Source: Sipunculus nudus (lineage: Eukaryota; Annelida; Sipuncula; Golfingiida; Sipunculidae). Taken from it: a DNA stretch of 64,000 bases. The notes beneath the pieces were generated by a model, which saw only the letters and a program-made list of their open reading frames with translations, was not told the DNA's origin and ran no database searches. The DNA lies in assembly GCA_026874595.1 (NCBI GenBank), contig CM049309.1, positions 18,603,576-18,667,575 on the forward strand, given 5' to 3'. The position numbers were made by a program, and so were the translations under genes. Positions 52,701 to 63,817 of this stretch are shown here, one piece after another (position 1 is the stretch's first letter; the number at the start of each line of letters is the position of its first letter).

Positions 52701-55700
52701 ATCAGTATGGATTATTATTTGGAAAACCAACTTATTATAATTTCACATATAAGAAAGTGCAAAAGACATTTGCAGATCAATGAAAACTCCAGCCATTTCA
52801 TGTGTGTATATAAGGGAACCTCTGCCAATGGACACCGCCTTATTTAACAGACACTTGGATCTGAAGCAGTCAAGAGATAAGAACACCTACAGGTATAGGT
52901 CAATAACCTGTTTAATAAGAGCACCTCCTTAATATGGCCCCAATTTACCTGGATCCTGTGAATATCTGTTACTGGGAGGTTCCAGTCTATGCCTTGATAA
53001 AATTTACCATAAACAGTAATTGTAAAAAGTCATAATCTTGCCTTTTGTCATTTGTCAGAACCCTAAATTTGATCCAGATCCTGATTAATGACATCATTGA
53101 GACCACTCCTGTTTTAAAATTATAACAGTTGATGGGGAGTGATGGTCTAATTATGTCTCGACTTTCTTTGGGATATATATTGCATATTGATTCTTCAGAT
53201 TTTACTCAGCAATTGTTTAAAGGGACATAATCAGGATTAAAATATACCTATCCTTTCATAATATCAGATCAGATTTGCTTTATACAAAAGATTCCCAGCA
53301 AAACCATCCCAGCTCAGGGTCCCAGTTCTTCCCCATCAGCTTGTTATACATGTATGGTTCTGCATGTGAGTAAACACCGTCCACATGTCTGTTTACCGTA
53401 GTAATGTTGCTTGACTCAAGGTCTGATTTTGCGCATGCACCACAGATCCAAAACAAGGAGTAGCCCAAATTAGTCTGTATATGTACCCTCATGGCCTCTG
53501 ATATATCTCTGTTATATAATCCACGATCGAGGTTTTGGTCTGGACCAAATGGTGATTGGTGCAGACATTCATTTTTCAGCTGTTAAATGTTCACTGGTCA
53601 GCTGAGCATCATGACCCTTTGGTCATTTGTTACAAAATCCTGATCTTTGAATCAAAATTTATATATTCTTCAATGGCTATTTTTAACCATATTTGATTTG
53701 TTGTAGATTTATGACCCTGTGAACAAAAAACCACACAGGGAAAGTTCACTGAAGATTACAGTAGAGAACAATGCTGTGTACCAGTGTACCGGAACTAACT
53801 ACGTTCTGAATAATAAACAGATAAATGCCACTCGCAACATAACAGTCAACGTCATTGGTAAGTAATTTGTGTATGCAATTTATAAGTAAATGTATCTTTC
53901 AAATCTTCTGTGTTGTAAAGGTTGTGACAAATCTAAATTAATTCAACCGTATTGAATCTAACTTCAGTCACAGCAATTTTAGTTTCTGACATGCATGGTC
54001 AGTGACTCAGTGGTACAGAAAACAATTGACCTATCCAACACAGCCAATATGCTTTGCCCGTTTAACCTATAGTTATTATAATGAACCCCTAAAACGCTCC
54101 AACACAGAAGGTGTTCCATGTCGATGATTGCAACGTACAGCTTTGATAAGACAATAATGATGACACGAAGGTCGATGACATATGACATAGCATTGCCTGA
54201 CATCATCAACAGGAATCGCTGTTCTCCATGGTTGAATATATCACAGTCATTGTGAAACGCCTTGCCATATTTTGGATTATTTGTCTCATATGAATTATGA
54301 TCCAGGTAAGACATTATTGTTCTCTCAGTAGTCAGAAGAATGGTTCCTGCAACCTTTGACTTAGAACTTTTTATACTGTCTCCTTTGTATAAAAAAATAT
54401 CCCAAAAAATGCCAACATGGATACTGGTACAGACTACACGTGTTCTGTTTGGCAAAGCTCTGCTAAATTATGCAAATTTTGTGCTTGTCAGATGATTGAC
54501 AGTAACACTGCCAACACTCCCTGATTGGGTGCTCATAAGTTCAATGCTTATGATTATTCATTGAATGGATATGAGATTAAGGTCACATGGAGTTCATTGA
54601 AGTTTAAGGTTAATTGATATTGGTTAGTATGTTGCACACTCAGGCTTGATTTCAAATATGTTGCAATACTCAGATTTGCTGATGAAATCAACATCTTCAC
54701 TTTTACATTCATAGTTTGAGACTACTGACTTTCATTGCCATTATGAATACTAGCAATCACTTCAGGTGAAATAAAAAAAATCCAATTCAAGATTGCTTTG
54801 TCAAGGTCATTTGTAAAGAAACCAAAATAAATGGAGGCCATGACTAGTCTTTGAAGTTGATTCATCACGACACATCTGTACTCTTTATCTTTTATACTAT
54901 AACCGGCAGTGATTTACTAAAAAAGTGCAACTTTTTGGGGTTCCTCAAGTGGTTTCATGAGTTGTGACCTACACATGGGGTTGAGTGCACTTCCAAAACC
55001 CGCAGACCCAGAAGACACAGGGGTCTGGATACAAGATAAAAATGAGAAGAAGGATTTGCTTCTACCCTGTCACCTAGTCTTCAAGAAAAAATAAATTTCT
55101 GCATTTGTACATTTTTTAAAAATATTTTTAGTCAAAGTAACTGCCTCCATTATTTGGAGTGGTTCATTTGGTTTCAGTGTTAACTGTGTAAGTAACACGT
55201 TACTTAGATGGTATGAAGTTGTCATGACTGATGCTGTGTATTCCATGGTCACACCTGTGAAAAGTCAGGTATCAGTAATTAAAATTCAGGCCAAGTCAGA
55301 GTTCATGACAGGACACAGTGTTCAATAATCACTTGTGAAATGGTTACCTTTTTTAAATCTGACAGTGTCCTTTCATGATTTTATTTCAAGGTGATAGTAA
55401 CATGCCTCCCAGTAGGACAGGGAGGCTAACCAAGATTGATAAGATCATTTCTATATAGATATTTTGGTCAAGATTTTTAAGCCTATGGAGGAGTGGGGGG
55501 GGGGGGGGTCTTAGATCCTCACAAGTATAATACCATATCAACCAAATTTTTCTTTATATCTTCTGCCATGTTTTGCCATTGATCTCCAATTAGGATGGTT
55601 TTTTTTCTTTAAAAATTGACCTTGAGTAATAGTCATTGGTGATGGTGGTAGGATGTGGCCCAGTGATTAAGGCATTGGTCTTTGGAGCATGAAACTGTCC

Positions 55701-58700
55701 TTTAAAAAAAGTCAAAGATGACAGATTTGCACCTGATATTAATCACCTTGACCTGATTTTCAAGGTTTTACACTGTGTAGCATATATCCTATCACTAGTC
55801 AGTTGCAGGGTAGGTGGGGGGGGGGGGGGGAGGTGTGTAGGAGGATGCTTCCACTGATTGCTCTATGACTGCAGACATCCAGCTGAAGTATTGATATATA
55901 TAGTGACCGCACGGGCTGAGTGTAAGAAGACTCATACTTTGGACTACTTGACCTGGGAGAAGCTGCATCCTCAGCGTTATCATGATGAGCTTACACTGAT
56001 GTTATGACATCCAGTATACATAAGCTGACCCTGGGCCCTCTGCCTCCAGCCCTACCACTAGGCTATTTAACTTCAGCTTTAATAGCACCTCCACATCCTG
56101 TTGACACTGGCTGGATGACATTACCAGATAAAGGACCATGGACCTTGTATCTCCGTCTTTAAATATTTGCTCAAATGTCTTTTTGAAAAGAAAATACCTG
56201 GCTGCCAACTCATTTTGAACTTCTGTACCAAGCAAAATGATTTTAATTGACTACTGATGTTGTCCATTTACATTTATAAAATCTTTTAATATGTTTTTCT
56301 GACTTTCTTTTTTTTTTCAACTGAAATATAATGTTAATTGAGTATTGTTTGACATGCAAGTTAGTAGATAATCAGGTAAAGCACATAAAACTTTCCATCA
56401 ATTAATGCTTAGAAGAGTATTTTGTTCTAAGAATATTAAAATATCAATAATTTAAAAATCAGTATTTGACTTTATAAAGTGATATTTGCTGAAATAACAC
56501 TGGTTTTTGCAGAATGTTTTTTTTTTTAAAAGATACTGTGAAATCCTGTGCGTAAAGCAACATTTTCTGGTGTTGTGACTCTTGAAATTTAATATAAAGA
56601 CAAATAGGATATGATTTGTATGATTTATTAGGTCAGGTGAATATAAGTTGTCTCAGCTATAGTCATGGTCCTTTGTCCGTCGTCCTTCCGGCTGTCTGGC
56701 CATCTGGGGATCTGTCCATTAACAGGGCACATTTTGAAAGTGCATGACCTAGGAATCCAAAATTTGGCATACAGTAAGTTGTCCCCAAACTCTCTTACCT
56801 TATCAAAAATTTGGTCTCATAGTCCAATTTTTTGGTAAATTCACACAAATTCTTAAATATCTCAAGAAATCTTGCATGGATTGATCCAAAAATCAAGTTG
56901 ACTGAAGATTTCTGATAGTGTTGTCATGTACTGGGAACTGGTGGCACCACCTATTATCCTTTTCTCTTTTTTGTGCCATTCAATACCATAATCATTACCA
57001 CTTAACTGTACTGTGAGCATTATAAGTAATTGACAGATTTCTTTCATATTATGCATATTCATAGACATGGGTTAAGGGATGATGTATATATAAATTGGGG
57101 TCATGACCTTTCCTATGAGAGTGGCCTTGACCTTTAATATTGCCATATTTGGTGAAAAACACTCAAAAAACATAAATATCTCCATATTAGATGCATGGAT
57201 TGGTCCAAAAATCAAATTGACTGAAGATCTTGGATAGCTTTGTCTTCTGCGGATGACAGGTTGTGCCACCTTCTGTCTTTTCTTGTTTTCACACCTTTTA
57301 ATACCCCATCATTGCCACTTGACAGTACTGTGAGCATTATGAATCTAAAACTAAATGGACAGATTGGGCTGAAATTGTGCATGTCCATTGATCTTGGATA
57401 CCCCATCTTGTATTCAAGACTGGTGGTACCATCTGCAATCATTTTGCTGTACATGTGCTTTGGGTGAAAATTGCTCATATCCCTGTAGTGGTTCAAGGTA
57501 TTGTCTGAAATTTGGCATGTCCTTGCATCTTGGAATGTTTTCTCATTAACCATAGAATTGGGGCCACCTACCTCCCCATTTTTAGCTCAGCTGACTATAA
57601 GTCATCTGAGCTATAGTCGTGGTCCATTGTCCGTCATCCATCCGTCTGTCCGTAGATGTGGCACGTTTTGAAACCGTAAGACCTAGGAATTCAAAATTTG
57701 GCATAATGTTAGATGTCCCCAAGATCTCCCACCAAGCCGAAAACTGGGTCTTTGCAACTTTGTTCCTTTGAGAAATTAAGGAAAAACCTCAATTTTTTAT
57801 TAAAAACCTATTTTTACACTTCAGGATTGCCTAATATCAGAACCACTCATCTGTTTTTCTTATATTTACCATAAATATTCCTCTATATAGTTCCTATGAA
57901 CATGCCAGAAATAAGGTCTGTATTATTTAACTTAAAAAAAGTTATTGGCTCAAACATAATGCATATTGTAAAAAATCAGGAAAGATATTTGATTGCTTAA
58001 CACAAAACATGTTAAAGCTAAGGACTTTTTTCCAGTAATATAACTTTCATTAATCAAAATTAAATTGTATACCCAAAATTAGATCAAAATCTTTTAAATT
58101 TTTAAAAATATTAGCAAAATAAAAAATTGGTATCTTAAATTTTGCCCAACTTTGGCCACGGCACGTTTTTCCTGTAAGTGCTGTGGATTTAATTTTCACA
58201 GCATGGGCACATAAGGATTTAATCTGTTGAAATCTTAAATTTGAAAATAAAAGCTGCAAAATTAGGCTAGTTATTGAATTTTTTTTAGGCTCATGTTGTA
58301 TTTCCTTACATTTTCAAGCAGTCCACTTTGGTCACTGTAGGTCATTCAGTGCAGCTCTCTAGGCTGTAGGCATATTGTTATGCAATCCCATCACTAGGGC
58401 AAGCCCTCTCTCCACTGAGTTGAGCTTGATCAGGCTGTCTGCAGTTAATACCATACCACAGGGAGCCTCTTTCTCCTCCCCCCCCCCCCCCCCCAACCCA
58501 TTCTGTTGACAGTCCTGTACTATGAACTGGATGAATCTTAAAATTAACATTTTTTTCAGCAACGAGCAGTAACAACGGAGACCCCCCCCCCCACTTCAAT
58601 ATACAGGACTAATAAACAAGATGAATCTTATAATTTTAATGTTAAATAAATTTTTTTTTGTTGAGACTTGGACAATTTTTATTTTTTTAAAGAAAAAAAT

Positions 58701-61700
58701 TTCAGGAATTTAATCCTAATATTCAAATGTGATAAAATATTAGGATCTAATGTAAGTGCTAACTGACAAGATTTAAGAAGATATAAATACTTTGTAGCAT
58801 TTCATTCATATCTCTTAAAGTTGGCGGGGCCAGGTGTGAATAACACTGTTAACTTAGTATTAAAATTAGGAATATTGGTCAAACTTTTGTGGTATTAATT
58901 TTTAACTCATATGGCCATATATTTAACTTTTGAAAACTTAATTACCTTCACACATTATTTATTTATGAAATGTTACTTTTATATAACACTTACCATAGGC
59001 CTATTTGTTCCCTTGGTGCATCACTAAATGGTTTAGCTCATGTCCATTATTCTATAATTTACAGAGTTTCATTTTAGCAGGGCCATTTTTCTCATAGCTT
59101 TTCTAATGATAATATACATGAAAACCAAAAGAAATAAAAAATATTTTGCATTTACTAATATTTTCCAAAATTCAGCTGAGTGATGTGACCCTTGGGTCCC
59201 TTGTTGTAGAATAAATTAATGCCCTTTTCCTAAGAGTGGTTTGCCCTATTGACCTGAAATTGTGCATAGTCATAGATCTTGGACTCCTTGTCTTGTACTC
59301 AAGACTTGGGGTGCCATCTGCTTTTGTTTTGCCGTGGCGTCCATCTGTACATGTGCTTTACATGTAAATTGCTCATTTCTCTTAAATGGTTCAAGGTATT
59401 GGTCTGAAATTTGGCATGTCCATCCATCTTGGAAAGTTTTCTTGTAAACAAGACAGGTGGCGCTTCTACCTTCCAGTTTTTGTAGAATAAACTAACGCCC
59501 TTTTCTTAGGGGTGGTGTGCCATATTGGTCTGAAATTGTGCATGTCCATAGGTCTTGGCAACCTCCATCTTGTACTCAAGACTGCTGGCACCTTCTGCAA
59601 TTTTTTTCGTGTGGATGAAAATTGCTAACATCTGAGGAGTCGCTCAACATGTTGGTCTCCAATTTTGCATGTACATCCATTTTGGAGAGTTTTCTCGTCA
59701 ACCAGACAGGTGACGCCACCTACCTTACAGTGTATATACTAGCTTTATAGTATAAATTAATCCCCTTTTCTCAAGAGTGATTCACTGTATTGGCCTCAAT
59801 ATTTGGTGAAAAATAATGTTTCTCAAGTTGATAGATGGAACCAATCATAGTTGCTTGCCGAGTGTCAGTATATGCTGCCAAAGATGGGGGCCCTATTCTT
59901 AAGGGGGGGGGGGGATGAGGTAATTGTCTAGTGATACTATGGCATCTGTCCTGTTTTGCATTTTTCAAATTCAGCTGAGTGATGTGACCCATAGGTCCCT
60001 TGTTATCTCATAATTTGGAAAATTAACAGATATTTCAGTTGTTAGAGGGTTCGAAAAATATGTACATGATAGATCTGTTAAATGAGCAGTAATCTCTGAT
60101 TTAGCACTGAGACATTTGTCCTTGGAAACATGAAAAACCTCATTTCTTTAAGATACCAGCCAAAACAATATTCCTGTCAGAATAACATGTAAAATCATGC
60201 TGACAGGTTCCTCAAACCACAATTTTCAAATTTCCTAAATATCATAGGCACCATTTGCTTCAGGTGATCAGCATATTATTATGTAGGTCACTATGACCAA
60301 CTTTATCAGAACCAGCAAGATATAGTACTCTGAATCTGAAACTAGTTGATATAATTTATAACCATCTAGTTTTGTAACCAATGAAACAGAGGTTTATCAA
60401 ATAAAAAAAATATTTGGCATTAAAGAATGTTGTATTTTACCCTGTTGGCTCATGAAGATTGACATCTGTACTTCCAGTTTCAAATCTTGCCTGTACAAAG
60501 ATTGAGGTAGTTGAGTCCAAGTTATCTAAGTTTGAGTCAAAGCCTTTCTAAGCAGGAGTCCATGAGTTTTAGGTCTCTAGTATAAGCCTGGATCCAGTGA
60601 AATTGTATATCTTTTATCAATTATATTACACTATTTAGTATATTTTTATGTTAGTTTATACATGGTTATATATTTAAATATCTTAAATGTATAATTACAT
60701 ATATCTCTTCAGGCTTGGATAAAGTTAGGTATCATGTTATTTTTGTTGTAATATATATGTTCTGTCGTAATTTCGCTTATTTTCCATTACATTCATGATA
60801 GAAATTATGTAGGCCAATAAATGTGCTGTAAAAGTACATTTTAATAACTTTGGATCAAGCTGCTTGAAATTGGAAGTAAACTGAGTGGACATACAAAAAG
60901 TAAGTAAAAGGCTGTCAATTTCTGGCTTGAAGTGGCCAGGTGGGTAAATGCTACACCAGGAAGCCGACAAAGAAAGAGCATGGGGTGCACTGTAGTACCA
61001 TTTATCACTAGAATAACAAACATGCTATTGCTTACAGAGTCATTTTGTTTGGTCAAGGGTGGCGTTAAACAAAGCTGAGGGTCCTGAGAATGACACAAAA
61101 AATGCCTGCAACCTGGGACCTCTGTTTACTGTTTTCACATTTTTTTTCCCGCAAGTAGTAACAAGTGCATTGTGGTTGTGACTGAAGGATTGTATCCCAA
61201 ACCTTGTATTTGTAGTAATGTAGTGATCTTTGTAGAAAGCCTGATATATTTATTTTTCTAATGCTCTTTTGTTATTAATGTAAGAAAATTAAATTGGCTA
61301 GTAATAAATGTATATCAGGACTTGAACTAGCTTGTATTGGCACTAGCAAATAATCTGGATCATTTTACTCTGAACTGGTTTACTCTGTCCACATTAGGCC
61401 TCTGATCCACATCAGTTCAGTTTACTGTAGTCCGCTTGATTTTAAGGAGGTGTTTGAAACTGGATACCTTGCAATTGACCTTGATCATCATGGTCAAATC
61501 TTGAAGGTGTCAGTATATTCTGTAGAAGAGAGACTGTTGTAACAGGGTATGCCCAATGTCTGGGTATACCTATAACCTATATAAAGCCAGAAAGTTTTTA
61601 AGCATGTTTAAGTGTTCTTATATGGGTGATTAAAGTTTTAATATGTAGCAGTATTAAGATTAGTTTAAATATTTGCAGCAGTCCATCTTATTTGGACATT

Positions 61701-63817
61701 CAGAGGAGAATTCATTTTGGACAAATGTTTTTTTTCAGATTGTTTTTTGACACTCTGCCAATAGTTTATACATGTTAGTCTTGTGAAGTTTCTTGTTTTC
61801 CATTCTTAACATTAGAGAAAGCCTGAACTTGACAAAGTTTGTCAATCTTAAACTAGAATACGGGTAGTCGACAAGCGACTACGTGTATCCGCGTGGAACA
61901 GGTGAAGTGAGGCATGGATTGAGTGGCAAGGGGAAATAGAGTAAAGTGTTGCATATTAGCATGGATGTCTGCAGCCAAATTGTGTATGTAGGTTGCGCCA
62001 CCTACCACAAAATCCAGAAAGCCGTCCAAGTTGTATACATATGCAAAATTTAAGGCAGATAAGTCAAACCACTACATGTATGTAGTGATTTTTGCCCTTG
62101 GCAGACAAACAGATGGACGCTGTGCAAAAATGGTTGCAGGTGGCGCCACCAGTTTTGCGTATGATAAAGAGCTATGTGAGAACTATACACATGCAAAACT
62201 TTGGCCCAATCGGTCAAACGGTTCCCAAGATATGAGCTTGGATATCTGCTGCATAAACTAGAATGTAGGTGGCGCCACCTGTCATAAAATCAAGAGAGCT
62301 GTGGGGGATGTATGAACCTGCAAAATTTAAGGCAGATATGTCAAACCACTGCCGAGATATGAGTGATTTTATCCCAAGCCAGACGTACAGATGGACACTG
62401 TGCAAACATGGTTGCAGGTGGCGCCACCATTTGTTGTGTATGTTATAAAGCTCTCCAAGGGCTACATTTGTGCAAAAAAAATTTTCCTGATCGGTCAAAC
62501 GGTTCCCGAGATATGTGGGTTTATGTATGGAAACAGACGCACAAACGGACGCAGAGCGCAGAGGAAAGGACAGAGGTCCAAGTTGTATACATATGCAAAA
62601 TTTAAGGCAGATAAGTCAAACCACTACATGTATGTACTGATTTTTGCCCTTGGCAGACAAATAGACTGGAGCTGTGCAAAAATGGTTGCAGGTGACGGCA
62701 CCAGTTTTGCGTATGATAAACAGCTATGTGAGATCTATACACATGCAAAATTTTGGCCCAATCGGTCAAACAGTTCCTGAGATATGAGCTTGGATGTCTG
62801 CAGCATAAACGTGAATGTAGGTGGCGCCACCTGTCATAAAATCAGAAAAGCTATCCAGGATGTATACGCATGCCGAATTTCAGGTGAATTAGTCAAATCA
62901 CTGCAGAGATATGAGTGATTTTAACCCAAGGCAGACGAACAGATGGACACTGTGCAAACATGGTTGCAGGTGGCGCCACCATTTTTTGTGTATGATATAA
63001 AGCTCTCTAAGGGCTACATTTGTGCAAAAAAAATTTCCTGATCTGTCAAACGGTTCCCGAGATATGTAGGTTTATGTGTGGAAACAGACGCACAAACGGA
63101 CACAGAGCGCAAAGGAAAGGACAGAGGTCAAAACAAAATTGGGGCGCAGCAGTTCACATGTGACCCGAACATATTCCCGGGTTTCGTAAAATTCCGCCCA
63201 GCGGTTACGGAGGAGTTCTCCAGACACCTATGCGGTGGCGGCGGCGGCGGTGGGCTGAAAACATAGGATCCACAAAACTCTGTTTTGGCGATTACAATTA
63301 GAGAAAGCCTGAACATGACAGAGATTGTCAAGCTTAACATTGGAGAAAGCCTGAACATGTCAAAGTCAATCTTAACCTTAGAGAAAGCCTGAACATGACG
63401 AAGTTTGTTTTATACTGGACTCTATGTGGACTGGGCTTGATTTCTCCGGACCCAGATCTGAGTCTGACCGCAAGTCCAAAGTCTGCGAACATCAGGTCCA
63501 AGTCAGGTAGACTTGAGTTTGGACTTGAGTCCAACTCCTGACAGAGTACTACATCACTGATCCTGTACCAGAATTCCTAGAACTAACTGGATATTTATTA
63601 AAGTGATCAGGGAAGTAGGATTTCATGTATAGATTTTATAATATTATTAATTGTCATGCCTTACTCAGTGACCATTATGAAGTAACCAGTTTGTGCTTTC
63701 TTTGCTCTTCAGTCTATGATATCAAATTTCTTAGTGTGGGCATGTCATATGATATGAATACAGACTTAATCTGTAAAATAAGTGATTTTTTAAGCTATCA
63801 TATATGGCACTTTTGGG
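31676..63817 (+). CDS. Secreted or membrane Ig-superfamily protein, 5' part
   Basis: Exons 31676-31721, 38916-39230, 41136-41260, 53707-53857 and probably 63713-63817, with GT-AG introns and matching phases. The start MPLWNTLILLLLTILG is a signal peptide. Ig domain 1 lies in one exon: IPCETG (strand B Cys), VTWKVNYKKLP (strand C Trp), MLIRDTGKYRCEYTN (D.G.Y.C). Ig domain 2 is split: LTLECSIIGIPAPTFSW, then SLKITVENNAVYQCTG. A third domain seems to begin with VYDIKFLSVGM and LICKI. There are several N-glycosylation sites (NVT, NAT, NIT). The leader plus Ig-domain series and phase-1 introns fit receptor tyrosine kinases of the VEGFR/PDGFR or FGFR kind, or adhesion proteins. The C-terminal part lies outside the window, so the family is open. 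The gene is truncated by the window only. Confidence 0.85.
33118..34767 (+). repeat. Group B dispersed repeat, copy 1
   Basis: Starts TAGCTCAGCTGAATATTAGT with its pairing arm ATCTGAGCTA, the terminal hairpin. The body shares many blocks with 41789 and 57583 (for example TCTGTTTTTG, CCAACTTTGGCCAGG, ACAAGATGAATCTTATAATT). It ends AAGTGACCCATTGGTCCCTT GTT. A C-rich/CT tract at about 34008-34050 matches a C-run at the same place in the copy at 57583. No coding capacity. Confidence 0.85.
37330..37960. repeat. Diverged palindrome-box monomers
   Basis: GCAGTGGTGCTACC (about 37399), GGTGGCGCTACC (37583-37594) and CAGGTGTCACCGC (about 37928) are spaced 180-350 bp apart and followed by 'TTGGAGACTCCTACTGTAAG'-like blocks. 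This is an old relative of the 26130-26960 array, with CG mostly changed to TG/CA. Confidence 0.5.
38916..39230 (+). CDS. Ig gene exon 2 (Ig domain 1)
   Basis: Acceptor GGTTTTTCAG, donor GTATGT, 315 nt, phase 1 on both sides. It encodes one whole Ig domain, from VRGTQSHNVLVGTSITIPCE to SQELMVTVQ. The symmetrical phase-1 exon is the classic Ig-domain module. Confidence 0.92.
39231..41135. other. Ig gene intron 2: contents
   Basis: 1.9 kb. A 175-codon open stretch (40238-40765) is present but lacks a recognisable domain and lies between exons that join perfectly in phase without it. Otherwise nothing notable. Confidence 0.6.
41136..41260 (+). CDS. Ig gene exon 3 (Ig domain 2, first half)
   Basis: Acceptor TTTTACTTCAG, donor GTGAGT, 125 nt, phase 1 to 0. 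It codes for NVTRGQTLTLECSIIGIPAP and TFSWTRNGNK, covering strands A to C of the domain. Confidence 0.92.
41789..43658 (+). repeat. Group B dispersed repeat, copy 2
   Basis: Starts TAGCTCAGCTGACTATAAGT with its hairpin, then a (CCGT)n tract (41841-41903), then the shared body. It ends GTGACCCATAGGTCCCTTGT T. The middle (about 42600-43600) does not match the other copies well, so it probably holds other sequence. Confidence 0.8.
41841..41903. repeat. (CCGT)n microsatellite inside group B
   Basis: About 60 bp of GTCC repeats directly after the terminal hairpin of group B copy 2. Shorter versions sit at the same place at 56670-56690 and 57630-57650, so the tract grew from a sequence built into the element. 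Confidence 0.95.
44395..44470 (-). repeat. SINE head fragment
   Basis: On the - strand ATAGCCTAGTGGTTAAAGCT resembles a tRNA-type A-box, followed by CCCTTGTTCAATACCCC, a B-box-like block. No tail is recognised. Confidence 0.4.
45096..45701. mobile_element. hAT-like MITE
   Basis: Ends CAGGGCTCGACATTG and, from the right, CAGGGCTCAACATTA (13 of 15 identical). The internal sequence has no coding capacity. Flanks TGTCTCA and TCTTCA are only roughly similar, so the target duplication has decayed or the boundaries are slightly off. CAGGG ends suggest hAT. Confidence 0.6.
46790..46811 (+). repeat. Isolated right end of a group B element
   Basis: TACAGTGACCCATGAGTCCC TT is the group B right terminus without a recognisable body to its left. 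A similar relic is at 53597-53628 (TCAGCTGAGCATCATGACCC). Confidence 0.5.
47340..47770. repeat. ACTTGGACTC-word repeat
   Basis: Dense, irregular repetition of GGACTTGGACT, GACTCATACT and TTGAAGAAG words. The same words recur at 45735-45800 and 63409-63545. It is low-complexity in nature and does not code. Confidence 0.6.
48503..49518. repeat. Twin clusters of palindromic TTCCCGGGAA/GAGAATTCTC units
   Basis: Clusters at 48503-48712 and 49289-49518 each contain several units in which CCCGGGAAAAATGAGAATTC is followed by its own mirror TCATTTTTCCCGGG. A 'GGTATGAAGGGATTC' / 'AGTATGAAATGATTC' block lies in both. About 575 bp without such units lies between. They may be the two ends of one element. 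Confidence 0.75.
52010..52310. other. GC-rich island within Ig intron 3
   Basis: About 300 bp richer in G and C than the intron around it, with two GGTGGCCCCGT words (52043 and 52264). An open + frame ends GGPVTLHCNG, which resembles an Ig strand B, but no splice sites frame it. Confidence 0.35.
53707..53857 (+). CDS. Ig gene exon 4 (Ig domain 2, second half)
   Basis: Acceptor TTTGTTGTAG, donor GTAAGT, 151 nt, phase 0 to 1. It codes for SLKITVENNAVYQCTGTNYV and NATRNITVNVI, covering strands E to G. The usual Asp-x-Gly before YxC is replaced by ENNAV. Confidence 0.9.
56018..56100 (-). repeat. SINE head fragment
   Basis: On the - strand ATAGCCTAGTGGTAGGGCTG is a tRNA-type A-box, with the same head as at 44395-44470. 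It is preceded by TTAAAGCTGAAGT in both places. No full element is recognised. Confidence 0.45.
56630..60004 (+). repeat. Outer repeat element, split by a nested insertion
   Basis: Left part 56630-57582 starts with a degraded hairpin (TTAGGTCAGGTGAATATAAG) and CCGT words, followed by monomers. Right part 59206-60004 continues the monomers and ends GTGACCCATAGGTCCCTTGT T. Monomers match 26130-26960. Boxes GGTGGCGCTTCT (59457) and GGTGACGCCACC (59709) are included. Confidence 0.8.
57583..59205 (+). repeat. Group B dispersed repeat, copy 3, nested
   Basis: Perfect terminal hairpin TAGCTCAGCTGACTATAAGT plus ATCTGAGCTA, CCGT words, the same body as copy 1 and a right end GACCCTTGGGTCCCTTGTT. It interrupts the outer element inside a run of T. 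Confidence 0.88.
61860..63127 (+). repeat. Recent tandem array: 552-bp units of about 140-bp monomers
   Basis: Unit 1 (62024-62575) and unit 2 (62576-63126) each begin GTCCAAGTTGTATACATATG or the like and are nearly identical. Each unit holds about four monomers of 126-149 bp with boxes at 61991, 62139, 62268, 62417, 62691, 62820 and 62969, alternating with 'TCGGTCAAACGGTTCCCGAG'. It retains many CG dinucleotides in CG-poor surroundings, so it is young. Confidence 0.9.
63409..63545. repeat. ACTTGGACTC-word repeat, second site
   Basis: Words such as GGACTTGAGTCCAACTC and GTCCAAGTCAGG, as at 47340-47770. Just before it, at 63299-63400, GAGAAAGCCTGAACATGAC occurs three times in tandem with short spacers. 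The same word is at about 61813. Confidence 0.65.
63713..63817 (+). CDS. Ig gene exon 5, probable (start of Ig domain 3)
   Basis: Acceptor TTTGCTCTTCAG. Joined in phase 1 to exon 4 it reads NVI-VYDIKFLSVGMSYDMNTD then LICKISDFLSYHIWHFWG, with plausible strand B Cys and strand C Trp. The donor GTATCA at 63818 is weak. It could be a chance open stretch. Confidence 0.5.

Larger units (their letters stand above)
41261..53706. other. Ig gene intron 3: contents
   Basis: 12.4 kb holding group B copy 2, a hAT-like MITE, ACTTGGACTC-word repeats, palindromic TTCCCGGGAA clusters and a GC-rich island at about 52010-52310. Stretches at about 43660-45090 and 49520-52000 show little but AT-rich single-copy sequence. 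Confidence 0.6.
53858..63712. other. Ig gene intron 4: contents
   Basis: 9.9 kb holding a SINE head, the nested group B pair (56630-60004), the recent tandem array (61860-63127) and ACTTGGACTC words. Stretches at about 53860-55600 and 60010-61850 look like ordinary AT-rich intron. Confidence 0.6.
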
